NCBI GenBank assembly: GCA_900545365.1
Contig: UQYL01000015.1
Location: forward strand, 1-35,175
Source of the DNA: an uncultured Dialister sp.
Lineage (GTDB): Bacteria > Bacillota > Negativicutes > Veillonellales > Dialisteraceae
Length of the DNA stretch: 35,175 nt
Direction: 5' to 3'
The notes under the pieces were generated by a model that did no database searches, had not been told where the DNA came from, and saw only the letters and a program-made list of their open reading frames with translations. The translations under genes were made by a program, and so were the position numbers. Below, piece after piece: positions 1 through 6,993 of this stretch; position 1 is the stretch's first letter; the number at the start of each line of letters is the position of its first letter.

Positions 1-39
1 TTCGTTTCTCTATTTTGGCTGGCCAAAAAGAGAAATGAA
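1..39. repeat. Long palindromic repeat cut by the window edge
   Basis: The first 39 bases form one near-perfect palindrome. The inner arms TTTTGGC (13-19) and GCCAAAA (22-28) flank a 2-base centre. The outer arms at 1-10 and 30-39 (TTCGTTTCTC against GAGAAATGAA) match with one G-T pair. It lies outside any gene and is symmetric, so it could be a dispersed palindromic repeat, a bidirectional terminator without a clean T tract, or an operator. Nothing shows which. Confidence 0.5.
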
Positions 40-190
40 GCCTCAAATGCAGCTCAGAGCTGCAGAATGAATCATAGAAAAATGTAGCTCCTGCGGCAGC
101 GAAGAATGCGGGCCCGTGCCGACAGCTTCCGGCAGGACAGCATGGGCCTGCGCCCGCTTCGTGCGGGAATACCGGGCCGTGGAGAGAATG
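40..190. other. Non-coding stretch with small hairpins
   Basis: No convincing gene is visible here. Two short hairpins occur: GCAGCT/AGCTGC at 49-63 and CCCGC/GCGGG at 153-167. A reading frame open on the minus strand here has no plausible ribosome binding site and overlaps the cupin gene, so it is not called. Confidence 0.4.
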
Positions 191-216
191 GAAAAATAAA
201 ATGCCCCGCAGGGCAT
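191..216 (-). terminator. Second terminator after the cupin gene
   Basis: Stem ATGCCC (201-206) / GGGCAT (211-216) with a 4-base loop. On the minus strand it is followed by a T-rich tail (200 down to 191). It backs up the hairpin at 217-243. Confidence 0.6.
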
Positions 217-243
217 AAAAAAGAGCCCTTTCGGGCTTTTTTT
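217..243 (-). terminator. Bidirectional terminator at the cupin 3' end
   Basis: Stem AGCCC (224-228) / GGGCT (233-237) with loop TTTC. A-rich sequence on one side and T-rich on the other lets it work on both strands. It touches the stop codon of the minus-strand cupin gene. Confidence 0.75.
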
Positions 244-571
244 ACTTGTAAATGATGAGCGCCATCATCACGAGATCGGTGTCCCCGATGTTCTCTATGG
301 CGTGGCTGTGGCCGGACGGGCAGAATGTAGAATCTCCCGGCCCGACGTCCCATGTTTTCCCGTCGCCGGTGTAGCGGCCCTTTCCTTCGAGGATGTAATA
401 GGATTCGCCGTCGCCTTCGTGGGCATGATAGCCCATGGACGCGCCCGCGGGAATGGTGACCCGCGCGTAGAGACGGCATTTCCCGCCCATTTCCTCTTCC
501 GTGAGGATGGGCTGGATGATGAGGCGGCCCCGGCCGCCGTTGGCGTTTTCTCTGATGATCGGTTCGAGCAT
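242..571 (-). CDS. Small single-domain cupin protein
   Basis: A 109-residue protein that is one cupin beta-barrel. Cupin motif 1 is visible as HAHEGDGESYYILEG, with two His and one Glu that normally bind a metal. Motif 2 is GDSTFCPSGHSHAIEN, carrying the third His. This length and layout are typical of cupin_2 proteins, which include sugar isomerases, dioxygenases and small sensors; the substrate cannot be told from sequence. The start was taken at 571 because AGGAGG lies just upstream; a longer frame to 604 lacks a site. It lies 50 bases downstream of the DtxR-like gene, but a terminator hairpin between them suggests read-through or separate expression. Confidence 0.85.
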   Translation of the reverse strand: MLEPIIRENANGGRGRLIIQPILTEEEMGGKCRLYARVTIPAGASMGYHAHEGDGESYYILEGKGRYTGDGKTWDVGPGDSTFCPSGHSHAIENIGDTDLVMMALIIYK

Positions 572-594
572 GATGTGCCTCCTTTGCAGTGTAT

Positions 595-617
595 AAAAAA
601 ACACGGGGATGCCCGTG
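595..617 (-). terminator. Terminator after the DtxR/MntR-family gene
   Basis: Stem CACGGG/CCCGTG (602-607 with 612-617), followed on the minus strand by seven T residues. It sits between the regulator and the cupin gene. Confidence 0.7.
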
Positions 618-621
618 CTTT

Positions 622-1263
622 TCAGCGGATGTAGACCTGCGACGCCGCCTTGTAGGAGAGGGTGTATTCCTTCCCGTCGGAGAGAAAGATCACCGGGCCT
701 TCATAGGGCGCTTTTTCTTTCATGACGATGTCCATGCCCATGCGGATGCCCGAATCCTGAAGGTAGTCCATCAGGTCGATGTCGTCTTCGCAGCGGCAGA
801 TGCAGGCGGAACTGCCCGGCTCGAGGGAGAGGAGCGTCCTCGAGGAGTCGGGAGCGCGGGTGCCGTCCCGGCGGGGAATGGGCATGCCGTGGGGGCAGTA
901 GGCGGGACAGCCGAGGAAATCGTCGAGGGCGTCCGCCGCTTTTTCCGAAATGTGGTGTTCCAGGGCGTGCGCTTCGGTGTGGGCTTCGCTCCAGCGGAAT
1001 CCGAGACAGCGCACGAGGAAGACTTCCCACAGGCCGTAGTAGCGGAGCAGGCGGGACGCGGCGATGCGCCCTTTTTCCGTGAGACGGCTCCCCTTGTAGG
1101 CGGTGTAGTCGATGTAGCCCTCTTTCTGGAGCTTCACGATCATTTCGGAGACCGACGGCGGGGAGACGCGGAGCATGTCGGCGATCTCCTTGTTGGAGAC
1201 GGTATGGCCGTCGTATCCCAGCGCGTAGAGCGCTTTCAGATAGTCTTCTTTCCCGGATGTCAT
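622..1263 (-). CDS. DtxR/MntR-family metal-dependent regulator
   Basis: A 213-residue metal-responsive repressor. The N-terminal winged helix (about 1-65) starts MTSGKEDYLKALYAL and contains the recognition region DMLRVSPPSVSEMIVKL. The dimerization and metal-binding domain follows, with the family signature HTEAHALEHHIS near residue 100 supplying His/Glu ligands. The C-terminal third (about 140-213) resembles the FeoA/SH3-like domain of longer DtxR/IdeR proteins. Such regulators bind Mn(II) or Fe(II) and repress metal uptake genes; which metal is not decided here. A minus-strand promoter, TTGATA-17-TATAAT, lies about 82 bases upstream. No metal transporter is adjacent, so its targets are probably elsewhere. 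The gene is divergent from the T-box operon. Confidence 0.88.
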   Translation of the reverse strand: MTSGKEDYLKALYALGYDGHTVSNKEIADMLRVSPPSVSEMIVKLQKEGYIDYTAYKGSRLTEKGRIAASRLLRYYGLWEVFLVRCLGFRWSEAHTEAHALEHHISEKAADALDDFLGCPAYCPHGMPIPRRDGTRAPDSSRTLLSLEPGSSACICRCEDDIDLMDYLQDSGIRMGMDIVMKEKAPYEGPVIFLSDGKEYTLSYKAASQVYIR

Positions 1264-1344
1264 GGCAGATCCTCTCTTCTTTTTGCTCAGAAGCGCGGAC
1301 AGGAATCCCCGGCCGCGCTGCGCATTTGTTTTTATTATGCCATT

Positions 1345-1373
1345 ATTATAGCGCAAACAGGTGGGAATATCAA
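1345..1373 (-). promoter_or_regulatory. Promoter of the DtxR/MntR-family gene
   Basis: Minus-strand TTGATA (1373-1368), a 17-base spacer and TATAAT (1350-1345). Confidence 0.7.
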
Positions 1374-1477
1374 AAAGCGGAGCTATTTGAGAATGAATTT
1401 TTGCGTCCTGCCGGCAGGCGGGCCGTATATTTTTGCGGGAATGCGGAAATTCATGAAATTTTTTCAGAAAATGAATA

Positions 1478-1506
1478 TTGACATGTGTTTTTGTTATTGC
1501 TATACT
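1478..1506 (+). promoter_or_regulatory. Promoter of the T-box/TRAP operon
   Basis: TTGACA (1478-1483), exactly 17 bases, then TATACT (1501-1506). Transcription would start near 1513, giving a leader of about 290 bases before the first gene. Confidence 0.8.
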
Positions 1507-1512
1507 GAACAC

Positions 1513-1753
1513 AATTATTTTGAAGAACATACCCGTATGACAAGGATCGGGAGCCGTGCAAAGATGTGTTTCAGAGAGCTGCTGGGCGGTGAGAAGCAGC
1601 AGAGCGGATTTGCGCGTACTCGCCCGGGAGCCCTTTTCCCGAACGGAGTAGGGGAGAGCGCAGGCCTGCGTTACAGGCTTTGAGTATAATGCAGGGTGGT
1701 ACCGCGTATGTGCGCCCCTGCCGGTTTTGACCGGCAGGGGCGCTTTTGTTTTT
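1513..1753 (+). ncRNA. T-box leader, probable leucine (CTC) specifier
   Basis: The invariant T-box AGGGTGGTACCGCG lies at 1693-1706. Upstream are the other usual landmarks: AGAGAG followed by a GGTGAGAA distal loop inside a GCTGCT/AGCAGC stem (1573-1602), a Stem I helix GTGCAAA/TTTGCGC (1556-1562 with 1609-1615), and a Stem III-like CGCAGGCCTGCGTTA. After Stem I the string CTCGCCCGGGAG fits the usual pattern of specifier, purine, CC, then GAG, so CTC (Leu, 1619-1621) is my best reading. The TGGT bulge predicts discriminator base A, which fits tRNA-Leu. T-box leaders read through when the matching tRNA is uncharged. The class is clear; the specifier is a pattern match, not a fold. Confidence 0.92.
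1712..1753 (+). terminator. T-box attenuator terminator
   Basis: A 14-base perfect stem starting GCGCCCCTGCCGGT (1712-1725) pairs with its complement ending at 1743, followed by a T-rich tract (1744-1753). It begins just after the T-box motif, so antiterminator and terminator are mutually exclusive in the usual way. Confidence 0.9.
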
Positions 1754-1804
1754 ACCGGGAGAGCACGGCGCGCCGTGGCCCTCCGCAGAGAGGGAGGAAG
1801 AAGC

Positions 1805-2668
1805 ATGGAAGCAGGAGAAAGACTGAGGGAGCGACTATCGAAAAAGGACATTTTAGTCCTTCCGGGGATCTATGATGCGCTGACGGCGAAGATCGCCGTA
1901 GACGCGGGCTTTGACGGATTGGTCATGGGCGGCTACGCCGTGTCGGCGTCCCGTCTGGGACAGCCCGATGTGGGGTACCTCTCCATGACGGAGATGGCGG
2001 AATCGCTCCGCATGATCTGCAGCGCCGTAGATGTCCCCGTGGTGGCGGACGGCGATACGGGCTACGGAAACGCCATGAGCGCGCGGCGCACGTTCCGTGA
2101 ATATGAGCGGGCCGGCGCGGCGGCGATCCTCCTGGAAGATCAGGTCTGGCCGAAGCGGTGCGGGCACATGGCGGGCAAGCAGGTCATCCCCGCGGAGGAG
2201 CACGCGAAGAAGCTCCGCGCGGCGGCGGACGGGAAGCTCCATGATTCGACCATCCTCATCGCGCGGACCGATTCCCGGGCCGTATACGGCATTGACGCGG
2301 CCATCGAGCGGGGAAAGCTTTATTTCGACAGCGGCGCGGACGCGCTTTTCATCGAAGCGCCGCAGAGCGTGGAGGAGCTGGAAAAGATCGGGAAGAGTTT
2401 CCCCGGCAAGATCCTCGTGGCCAATATGATCGAAGGCGGCAGGACGCCGAATCTCACGGCGAAGGATCTGGAAGAGATGGGCTTTTCCATCGTTTTCTGG
2501 CCGTGCACGGCGCTGTACACGATCACGAAAGCTTTCGGCGACTGCATGCGGGCGCTCCGGAAGGACGGCACGACGAAAAATTATGAGAGCCATATGATGC
2601 ATTTCAGCGATTTCAATCACTTCATAGGGCTCGATGACTATAATGAGCTGGATAAGAAGTACAAATAA
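1805..2668 (+). CDS. Isocitrate lyase/PEP mutase-family enzyme (2-methylisocitrate lyase-like)
   Basis: A 287-residue TIM-barrel enzyme of the isocitrate lyase/PEP mutase superfamily. Family motifs are complete: MGGYAVSAS (41-49), the metal-binding DGDTGYGN (82-89), EDQ (111-113), and the active-site loop KRCGH (117-121) whose Cys is the lyase catalytic residue; IARTDSRA and EAP follow. The KRCGH loop favours a C-C lyase (2-methylisocitrate, 2,3-dimethylmalate or related 2-hydroxy acid) over a phosphonate mutase, but the substrate is unknown. Start 1805 follows GGGAGGAAG. It is first in an operon with a TRAP transporter 16 bases downstream and is preceded by a T-box leader, which is unusual for this family. 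The transporter may import its substrate. Confidence 0.85.
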   Translation: MEAGERLRERLSKKDILVLPGIYDALTAKIAVDAGFDGLVMGGYAVSASRLGQPDVGYLSMTEMAESLRMICSAVDVPVVADGDTGYGNAMSARRTFREYERAGAAAILLEDQVWPKRCGHMAGKQVIPAEEHAKKLRAAADGKLHDSTILIARTDSRAVYGIDAAIERGKLYFDSGADALFIEAPQSVEELEKIGKSFPGKILVANMIEGGRTPNLTAKDLEEMGFSIVFWPCTALYTITKAFGDCMRALRKDGTTKNYESHMMHFSDFNHFIGLDDYNELDKKYK

Positions 2669-2684
2669 GAAAGGACAGAGGACC

Positions 2685-3716
2685 ATGAAAAAGAGGAAGA
2701 TGATGGCGGCGGCCATGATGGCTGCGGCAATGGTGACGGCAATGGCAGGCTGCGGCGGCAGCGGAGACAAGGCGAAGCCCGCGGCGGGCGGCGCGGATCA
2801 GAAGGTGGAGCTGAAGCTGGCGGCGGCGCTCCCCACGAGCCATCCGCTGGTGCAGGCCATGGAACAGCTGAAGACGAAGACCGCGGAGAAATCCGGCGGC
2901 ACTGTCAATATCAGCATTTATCCCGCAGGCCAGCTTTTCAATGATAAGAATATGAATGACGCCCTCATTTCCGGCGGCATCGACATGGGCCTGAATACGG
3001 TGGGCCGCTGGGCGTCAATCGTTCCGGCGATGGACGTATTCGATGTGCCTTTCCTCTTCCCGGGCTATGAGAAGGTCGATCAGGCCATCGACAACGGCCT
3101 CGGCGAAAAGCTCGGCGCGGAGCTGGAGAAGAAGGGCGTGCGCCCCCTCATCTGGGCGGATTACGGCTTCGTGCAGTTCTCCAATAACGGCAAGCTCATC
3201 ACGAAGCCGGCGGACTTCGACGGCATGAAGATCCGCGGCTACAGCAAATTCTCTTCTGAGACGATCAAGGCGCTCGGCGCTTCCTCCGTCACCATGGGGG
3301 CGAGCGAAGTCTACATGGGCATCCAGCGCGGCACCATCGACGGCCAGACTTCCGGCACCACAGCCATGCGCGACCGCAAGATGTACGAAGTCATGAAGTA
3401 TCTCACCATCACGAATCACGCTTCCCCTGAATTTATCGTCGCCATGAGCCAGAAATCGTACGACAAGCTCTCCGACAATCAGAAGAAAGCTTTGAATGAA
3501 GCGTGCAAAGAAGTGCAGGATTCTATCCGGGCCAACGCGAAGGCGGAAGACCTGAAAGCGCTGGACGACCTGAAGGCGAAGGGCATGGAAGTCTACATCG
3601 TTCCGGAAGAAGAGCTCCCGGCATGGCGTGACGCGACCCGTCCGGTATGGGATCAGTTCATCGAAGAGACGGGCGATCTGGGCAAGGAGCTCATCGATAT
3701 CTGCACGAAGCAGTGA
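2685..3716 (+). CDS. dctP: TRAP transporter solute-binding lipoprotein DctP
   Basis: A 343-residue extracytoplasmic solute receptor of the DctP family. A charged MKKRKMM start and hydrophobic stretch end in AMAGC (Cys 23), a lipobox-like site. The mature part has typical DctP segments: ISIYPAGQLFNDKN, then GMKIRGY with the conserved Arg that binds a substrate carboxylate, ALGASSVTMGASEVYMGIQRGTIDG, and a C-terminal PVWDQFIEETGD. TRAP receptors bind organic acids and hand them to the DctQM membrane unit. The start at 2685 gives a proper signal peptide; an in-frame extension to 2634 overlaps the upstream gene and adds nothing. The ligand is not predictable, but the T-box and lyase partner suggest a 2-hydroxy or 2-oxo acid. 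Confidence 0.92.
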   Translation: MKKRKMMAAAMMAAAMVTAMAGCGGSGDKAKPAAGGADQKVELKLAAALPTSHPLVQAMEQLKTKTAEKSGGTVNISIYPAGQLFNDKNMNDALISGGIDMGLNTVGRWASIVPAMDVFDVPFLFPGYEKVDQAIDNGLGEKLGAELEKKGVRPLIWADYGFVQFSNNGKLITKPADFDGMKIRGYSKFSSETIKALGASSVTMGASEVYMGIQRGTIDGQTSGTTAMRDRKMYEVMKYLTITNHASPEFIVAMSQKSYDKLSDNQKKALNEACKEVQDSIRANAKAEDLKALDDLKAKGMEVYIVPEEELPAWRDATRPVWDQFIEETGDLGKELIDICTKQ

Positions 3717-3742
3717 TCCCGGAAAGTCTGTGAGGTGTGATT

Positions 3743-4270
3743 TTGAATTCTTTTATCCGTATCTATGACCGGATCGTCGGCGCTGTGACGAAACTGGCCG
3801 GAGTCATCGCCGGGGCGCTCGTCCTGGCGACGGGCTTCATGATCGTCTATGAGATCATCGTCCGCGGCGTCTTCAATTCCCCCACGGAGTGGGTGACGGA
3901 AGTTTCCACGTACTGCATCATCATCGCGGGCTTCCTCGGCATGGGCGTGGCCTACGCGGGGAAGAAGCATATCCAGGTGGATATCGTCATCATGCATCTG
4001 TCCCCGAAGGTGCGCTGCTGGATCGAGCTGGTGACCTGCCTCCTGGCGATCTACTACAGCTATGTCTTCGTCGTGGAAGGCTGGGGCATGACCATGCTGT
4101 CCATCGAATTTGACAACCGCGCGCCGACGACGCTCTCCACGCCGCTGTGGATCCCGCAGATCTCCATGCCCATAGGGCTGGCGATCCTCTGTCTCCAGCT
4201 TGCGGGCACGGTATTCCACGATATGCGGAAGATCGCTTCCGGCGTGTATGAAGAAGAGGAGGGGAAATAA
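3743..4270 (+). CDS. dctQ: TRAP transporter small membrane subunit DctQ
   Basis: About 175 residues with four hydrophobic segments, the standard DctQ layout. The motif NSPTEWVTEVSTYCIIIAGFLGMGVAY around residues 45-70 is typical: the EW pair and the following helix are conserved in DctQ. DctQ pairs with DctM in the cytoplasmic membrane and docks the solute receptor. I chose the TTG start at 3743 because GAGGTG (3732-3737) then lies at correct spacing; a GTG at 3737 overlaps that site. The stop codon directly abuts the dctM start. Confidence 0.88.
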   Translation: MNSFIRIYDRIVGAVTKLAGVIAGALVLATGFMIVYEIIVRGVFNSPTEWVTEVSTYCIIIAGFLGMGVAYAGKKHIQVDIVIMHLSPKVRCWIELVTCLLAIYYSYVFVVEGWGMTMLSIEFDNRAPTTLSTPLWIPQISMPIGLAILCLQLAGTVFHDMRKIASGVYEEEEGK

Positions 4271-5548
4271 ATGCTCGTAGGATTTACCATACTCCTTCTG
4301 GTGCTCCTCTTCTCGGGGCTGCCCGTGGCCTTCTCCCTCGGCCTGGGCGGCGTCGCGGGGATGGTGCTCTTCCTCGGCGGCGAAGGGGCGCTGGCGCAGC
4401 TTCCCATCATCGGCTACAAATCGCTCGATGATTTCGTCCTCGTCTCCGTGCCGCTCTACATCCTGATGAGCCAGATCCTGCTCACCGGCAAAGTGGGGAA
4501 CGACCTCTTTGAGCTGGCCAATAAATGGCTCTGCCATCTGCCGGGAGGCCTCGGCGTGGCGACGGTCATCGCCTGCGCCATCTTCGCGGCCATCACCGGC
4601 TCGTCCGTGGCGTGCGCCGTCACCATCGGCTCCATTGCCATTCCGGAAATGCTCTCCCGCGGCTATGACCGGCGGCTCGTGCTGGGCACCGTCGCGGCGG
4701 GCGGGACCCTCGGCATCCTCATCCCGCCGTCCATCCCGATGATCCTCTACGGGGCCATCACCGACGAATCGGTGGGCAAGCTCTTCATGTCCGGCGTCGT
4801 GCCGGGCGTGCTGCTGACGGTGCTCTTCATCGCCGTCGTGGTCTATTCTTCCCGCCACCTGGAGCGCCATGAAGCGGCGCCGTGGGCGGAACGCATGGCG
4901 GCCCTCCGCCAGTCCATCTGGGGACTGCTTCTGCCGATCATCGTCGTGGGCGGCATCTACACCGGCGCGTTCACCCCGACGGAAGCGGCCGGCGTGGGCA
5001 CGGTGTACAGCCTTTTCATCACTTTCTGCGTGTACAGGACGCTGAAGCTGAAAGACCTGCCGGGCATCCTGAATGACACCGTGCAGACCAGCTGCATGAT
5101 CTTCGCCATCATGATCGGCGCGAGCCTCTTCGGCTTCGTCCTCACCATCCTCGACGCGCCGCAGGCGCTCACCAGCTGGGTGGCGGGGCTGGACATCGGG
5201 AAATGGGCGGTCTTCGTGGCCATCAATATCCTGCTCCTCTTCCTGGGGTGCATCCTGGAATCCATTTCCATCATTTTCATCACCCTGCCGATCCTCTTCC
5301 CGCTCATCGTGCGGCTCGGCTTTGATCCCATCTGGTTCAACGTAGTCATGCTGATCAATCTGGAGCTGGCCCTCATCACGCCGCCGGTAGGCATGAACCT
5401 CTTCGTTCTCCAGGGCGTGAGCCCCGAAAGCAAGATGACCGATATCATCCGCGGCGTCGTTCCCTTCGGCGCGATGATGGCGCTGGAGATCCTCATCCTC
5501 TGCTTCGTGCCGGAGATCGCCACGTGGCTCCCGAGCGTGCTGCAGTAA
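4271..5548 (+). CDS. dctM: TRAP transporter large permease DctM
   Basis: A 425-residue, about 12-helix membrane protein of the DctM family. Hallmarks are SGLPVAFSLGLGGVAG near the N-terminus, SVPLYILMSQILLTGKVG, the ITGSSVACAVTIGSIAIPEM segment with its small-residue helix break, GTLGILIPPSIPMILYG, and LITPPVGMNLFVLQGV near the end. DctM is the sodium-coupled transport subunit. The ATG follows the dctQ TAA with no gap, implying tight co-translation. A strong terminator follows, so the operon is lyase-dctP-dctQ-dctM. Confidence 0.93.
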   Translation: MLVGFTILLLVLLFSGLPVAFSLGLGGVAGMVLFLGGEGALAQLPIIGYKSLDDFVLVSVPLYILMSQILLTGKVGNDLFELANKWLCHLPGGLGVATVIACAIFAAITGSSVACAVTIGSIAIPEMLSRGYDRRLVLGTVAAGGTLGILIPPSIPMILYGAITDESVGKLFMSGVVPGVLLTVLFIAVVVYSSRHLERHEAAPWAERMAALRQSIWGLLLPIIVVGGIYTGAFTPTEAAGVGTVYSLFITFCVYRTLKLKDLPGILNDTVQTSCMIFAIMIGASLFGFVLTILDAPQALTSWVAGLDIGKWAVFVAINILLLFLGCILESISIIFITLPILFPLIVRLGFDPIWFNVVMLINLELALITPPVGMNLFVLQGVSPESKMTDIIRGVVPFGAMMALEILILCFVPEIATWLPSVLQ

Positions 5549-5557
5549 ATGAAAAAA

Positions 5558-5592
5558 AGATCCGTCTCCCTCTGCGGGGCGGGTCTTTTTTG
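5558..5592 (+). terminator. Terminator of the TRAP operon
   Basis: An 11-pair stem (AGATCCGTCTCC against GGGGCGGGTCT, some G-T pairs) followed by six or more T. Confidence 0.8.
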
Positions 5593-5611
5593 CAGGGCAT
5601 ATAAAAAAGTT

Positions 5612-5648
5612 TTGTAAATAAAACGCCCCGGTTTGAAAAAGCCGGGGC
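5612..5648 (-). terminator. Terminator of the LysR gene
   Basis: Stem GCCCCGG (625-631 of the 5000s block) with CCGGGGC (5642-5648). On the minus strand it is followed by TTTTATTTA. Together with the opposed hairpin at 5558 it separates two convergent units. Confidence 0.75.
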
Positions 5649-5693
5649 ATTTGTTATAAGTATTTTGCAGTATAATAAAGAAAAAGTTATGGA

Positions 5694-6572
5694 TCACCGG
5701 CGGAAGCGGTTGATGACGAACTGCTGGAAGAGCTGCGCCGCCGGGGAGAGCGGACGGGTGGTGCTCCACGCGAGGCCGATCTCCCGCTTGCACACGGGGA
5801 AGGAAATGGGGAGGAAGACCAGCCCCGCCGTATCCATGCCGGTCGTTTTCGGGAGCAGGCTCACGCCGAGATGGGCCCCCACGAGCGAGGTGGCGGTATT
5901 CACGTCATCTCCCTCGAAGATGATGGACGGGCGGATGCCGGAAATGGCCCAGAACTGCTCCGTCAGGATGCGGAGGCTGTAATTCGGCTTCAGTGTGATG
6001 AAGGGTTCATCTTCCAGCTCCCGAAGCTCCAGCGTCTTCCGGGACGCCAGCGGGTGATCCGCCGGGAGCACGGCGAAGAGCTCTTCCGTGTACAGGTACA
6101 GCCACGCGAGCTGCTCCATATTGACCATGACCGAGCAGAGGCACACATCCGACCGGCCCGCGAGAAGGCTCTGGGCGAGGACGGACGAATTGTCCTGATT
6201 CAGATTGAACTGGATGTCGGGATAGAGTTGCTTGAATTCGGAGAGCAGCTGCGGCAGGATGTGGATGCCCAGGGAATGCATGAAGGACAGGCTGATGACG
6301 CCGTGTCCCGGATCGCGGCCCTCTTCCATCTCGAGACGGCCCTTTTCCAGCTCGCGGAGCGCTTTTTCCGCGTGGACGAGGAAACGCTGCCCCTGCGGCG
6401 TGAGGAGGATATCCCGCCCGCCGCGGCGGAAGAGCGGCGCGCCCAGCTCCTGCTCCAGCTTTCCGATGGCGCGGGACAGCGCCGACTGGGAGATGGAGAT
6501 CTCCTTCGCGGCTTTCGTGAAATGGCGGATATTGGCGAGAACACAGAAGTATTTCAGCTGATTGATCTCCAT
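5694..6572 (-). CDS. LysR-family transcriptional regulator
   Basis: A 292-residue LysR-type regulator. The N-terminal helix-turn-helix (about 1-60) reads MEINQLKYFCVLANIRHFTKAAKEIS then SQSALSRAIGKLEQELG. It is followed by a linker helix and a two-lobed effector domain (about 90-290). The sequence around ELFAVLPADHPLA and LVGAHLGVSLLP is typical of the GltC/YofA-like branch. AAGGAG lies 8 bases before the ATG. It is divergent from the MFS gene at 6994, the usual arrangement for a LysR target. A dyad at 6610-6640 in its own leader could be its operator. The effector is unknown. Confidence 0.9.
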   Translation of the reverse strand: MEINQLKYFCVLANIRHFTKAAKEISISQSALSRAIGKLEQELGAPLFRRGGRDILLTPQGQRFLVHAEKALRELEKGRLEMEEGRDPGHGVISLSFMHSLGIHILPQLLSEFKQLYPDIQFNLNQDNSSVLAQSLLAGRSDVCLCSVMVNMEQLAWLYLYTEELFAVLPADHPLASRKTLELRELEDEPFITLKPNYSLRILTEQFWAISGIRPSIIFEGDDVNTATSLVGAHLGVSLLPKTTGMDTAGLVFLPISFPVCKREIGLAWSTTRPLSPAAQLFQQFVINRFRR

Positions 6573-6993
6573 GGCGGCTCCTTTCTATCCGATACTCTCA
6601 TGCATCCGGTGTAAAATGCACAGTCTGCATAGAGTTTACATGCATCCTGCGCATGATGCGTTTTCTCCATTATAGCGCGTAAACAGGGGGATTTCCACAG
6701 AGGGTCTGCCGGTTTTTCCGTGAAAAACGGAGGAAATGAAATGACTTTCATGCATGATGAAAAAACGGGAAATTCCCGGAAAAGACGGGGCAGCCCGGAA
6801 TTTTCGAGAATCCTTATCATTAGAAACAGATTAATGTGCGCCGTGCATGGAAATGATTAACAGGCTGCATTAGACGGGCCGGGAAAGCCTGCTCTATAAT
6901 AAAAAACAGTAATATTGACGAGGTGTCTCCACGGCGGAAAGCGCGCCGGAACAGGCAGGCGGCAGGAAGGACCGCCGGCGAAAAGGAGGAACT
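6573..6993. other. Intergenic region between the divergent LysR and MFS genes
   Basis: About 420 bases without a gene. It holds a minus-strand -10 box TATAAT (6674-6669) with only a weak -35, the nested dyad at 6610-6640, and a plus-strand TATAAT at 6895-6900 that is a likely -10 for the MFS gene, with a poor -35 (TTAGAC). The middle part (6700-6830) is AT-richer and has no clear signal. Confidence 0.5.
6610..6640. promoter_or_regulatory. Candidate operator: nested dyad upstream of the LysR gene
   Basis: TGTAAA (6610-6615) and TTTACA (6635-6640) flank ATGCA (6616-6620) and TGCAT (6626-6630). The nested arms have near two-fold symmetry. It lies between the likely minus-strand -10 (TATAAT, 6674-6669) and the LysR start, so it could mediate autoregulation. 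More TGCAT words occur nearby at 6600 and 6640. Confidence 0.45.

Noticed and set aside
1617..1620. Reading the T-box specifier as GTA, TAC or ACT (Val, Tyr, Thr).
   Set aside because: These lie in the same loop, but only CTC is followed by a purine and the usual CC...GAG pattern. Not excluded without folding.
3653..5650. A 665-residue open frame on the minus strand opposite dctQ and dctM.
   Set aside because: It mirrors GC-rich codons of the TRAP genes, is very rich in Asp, His, Arg and Glu with no domain, and lacks a ribosome site.
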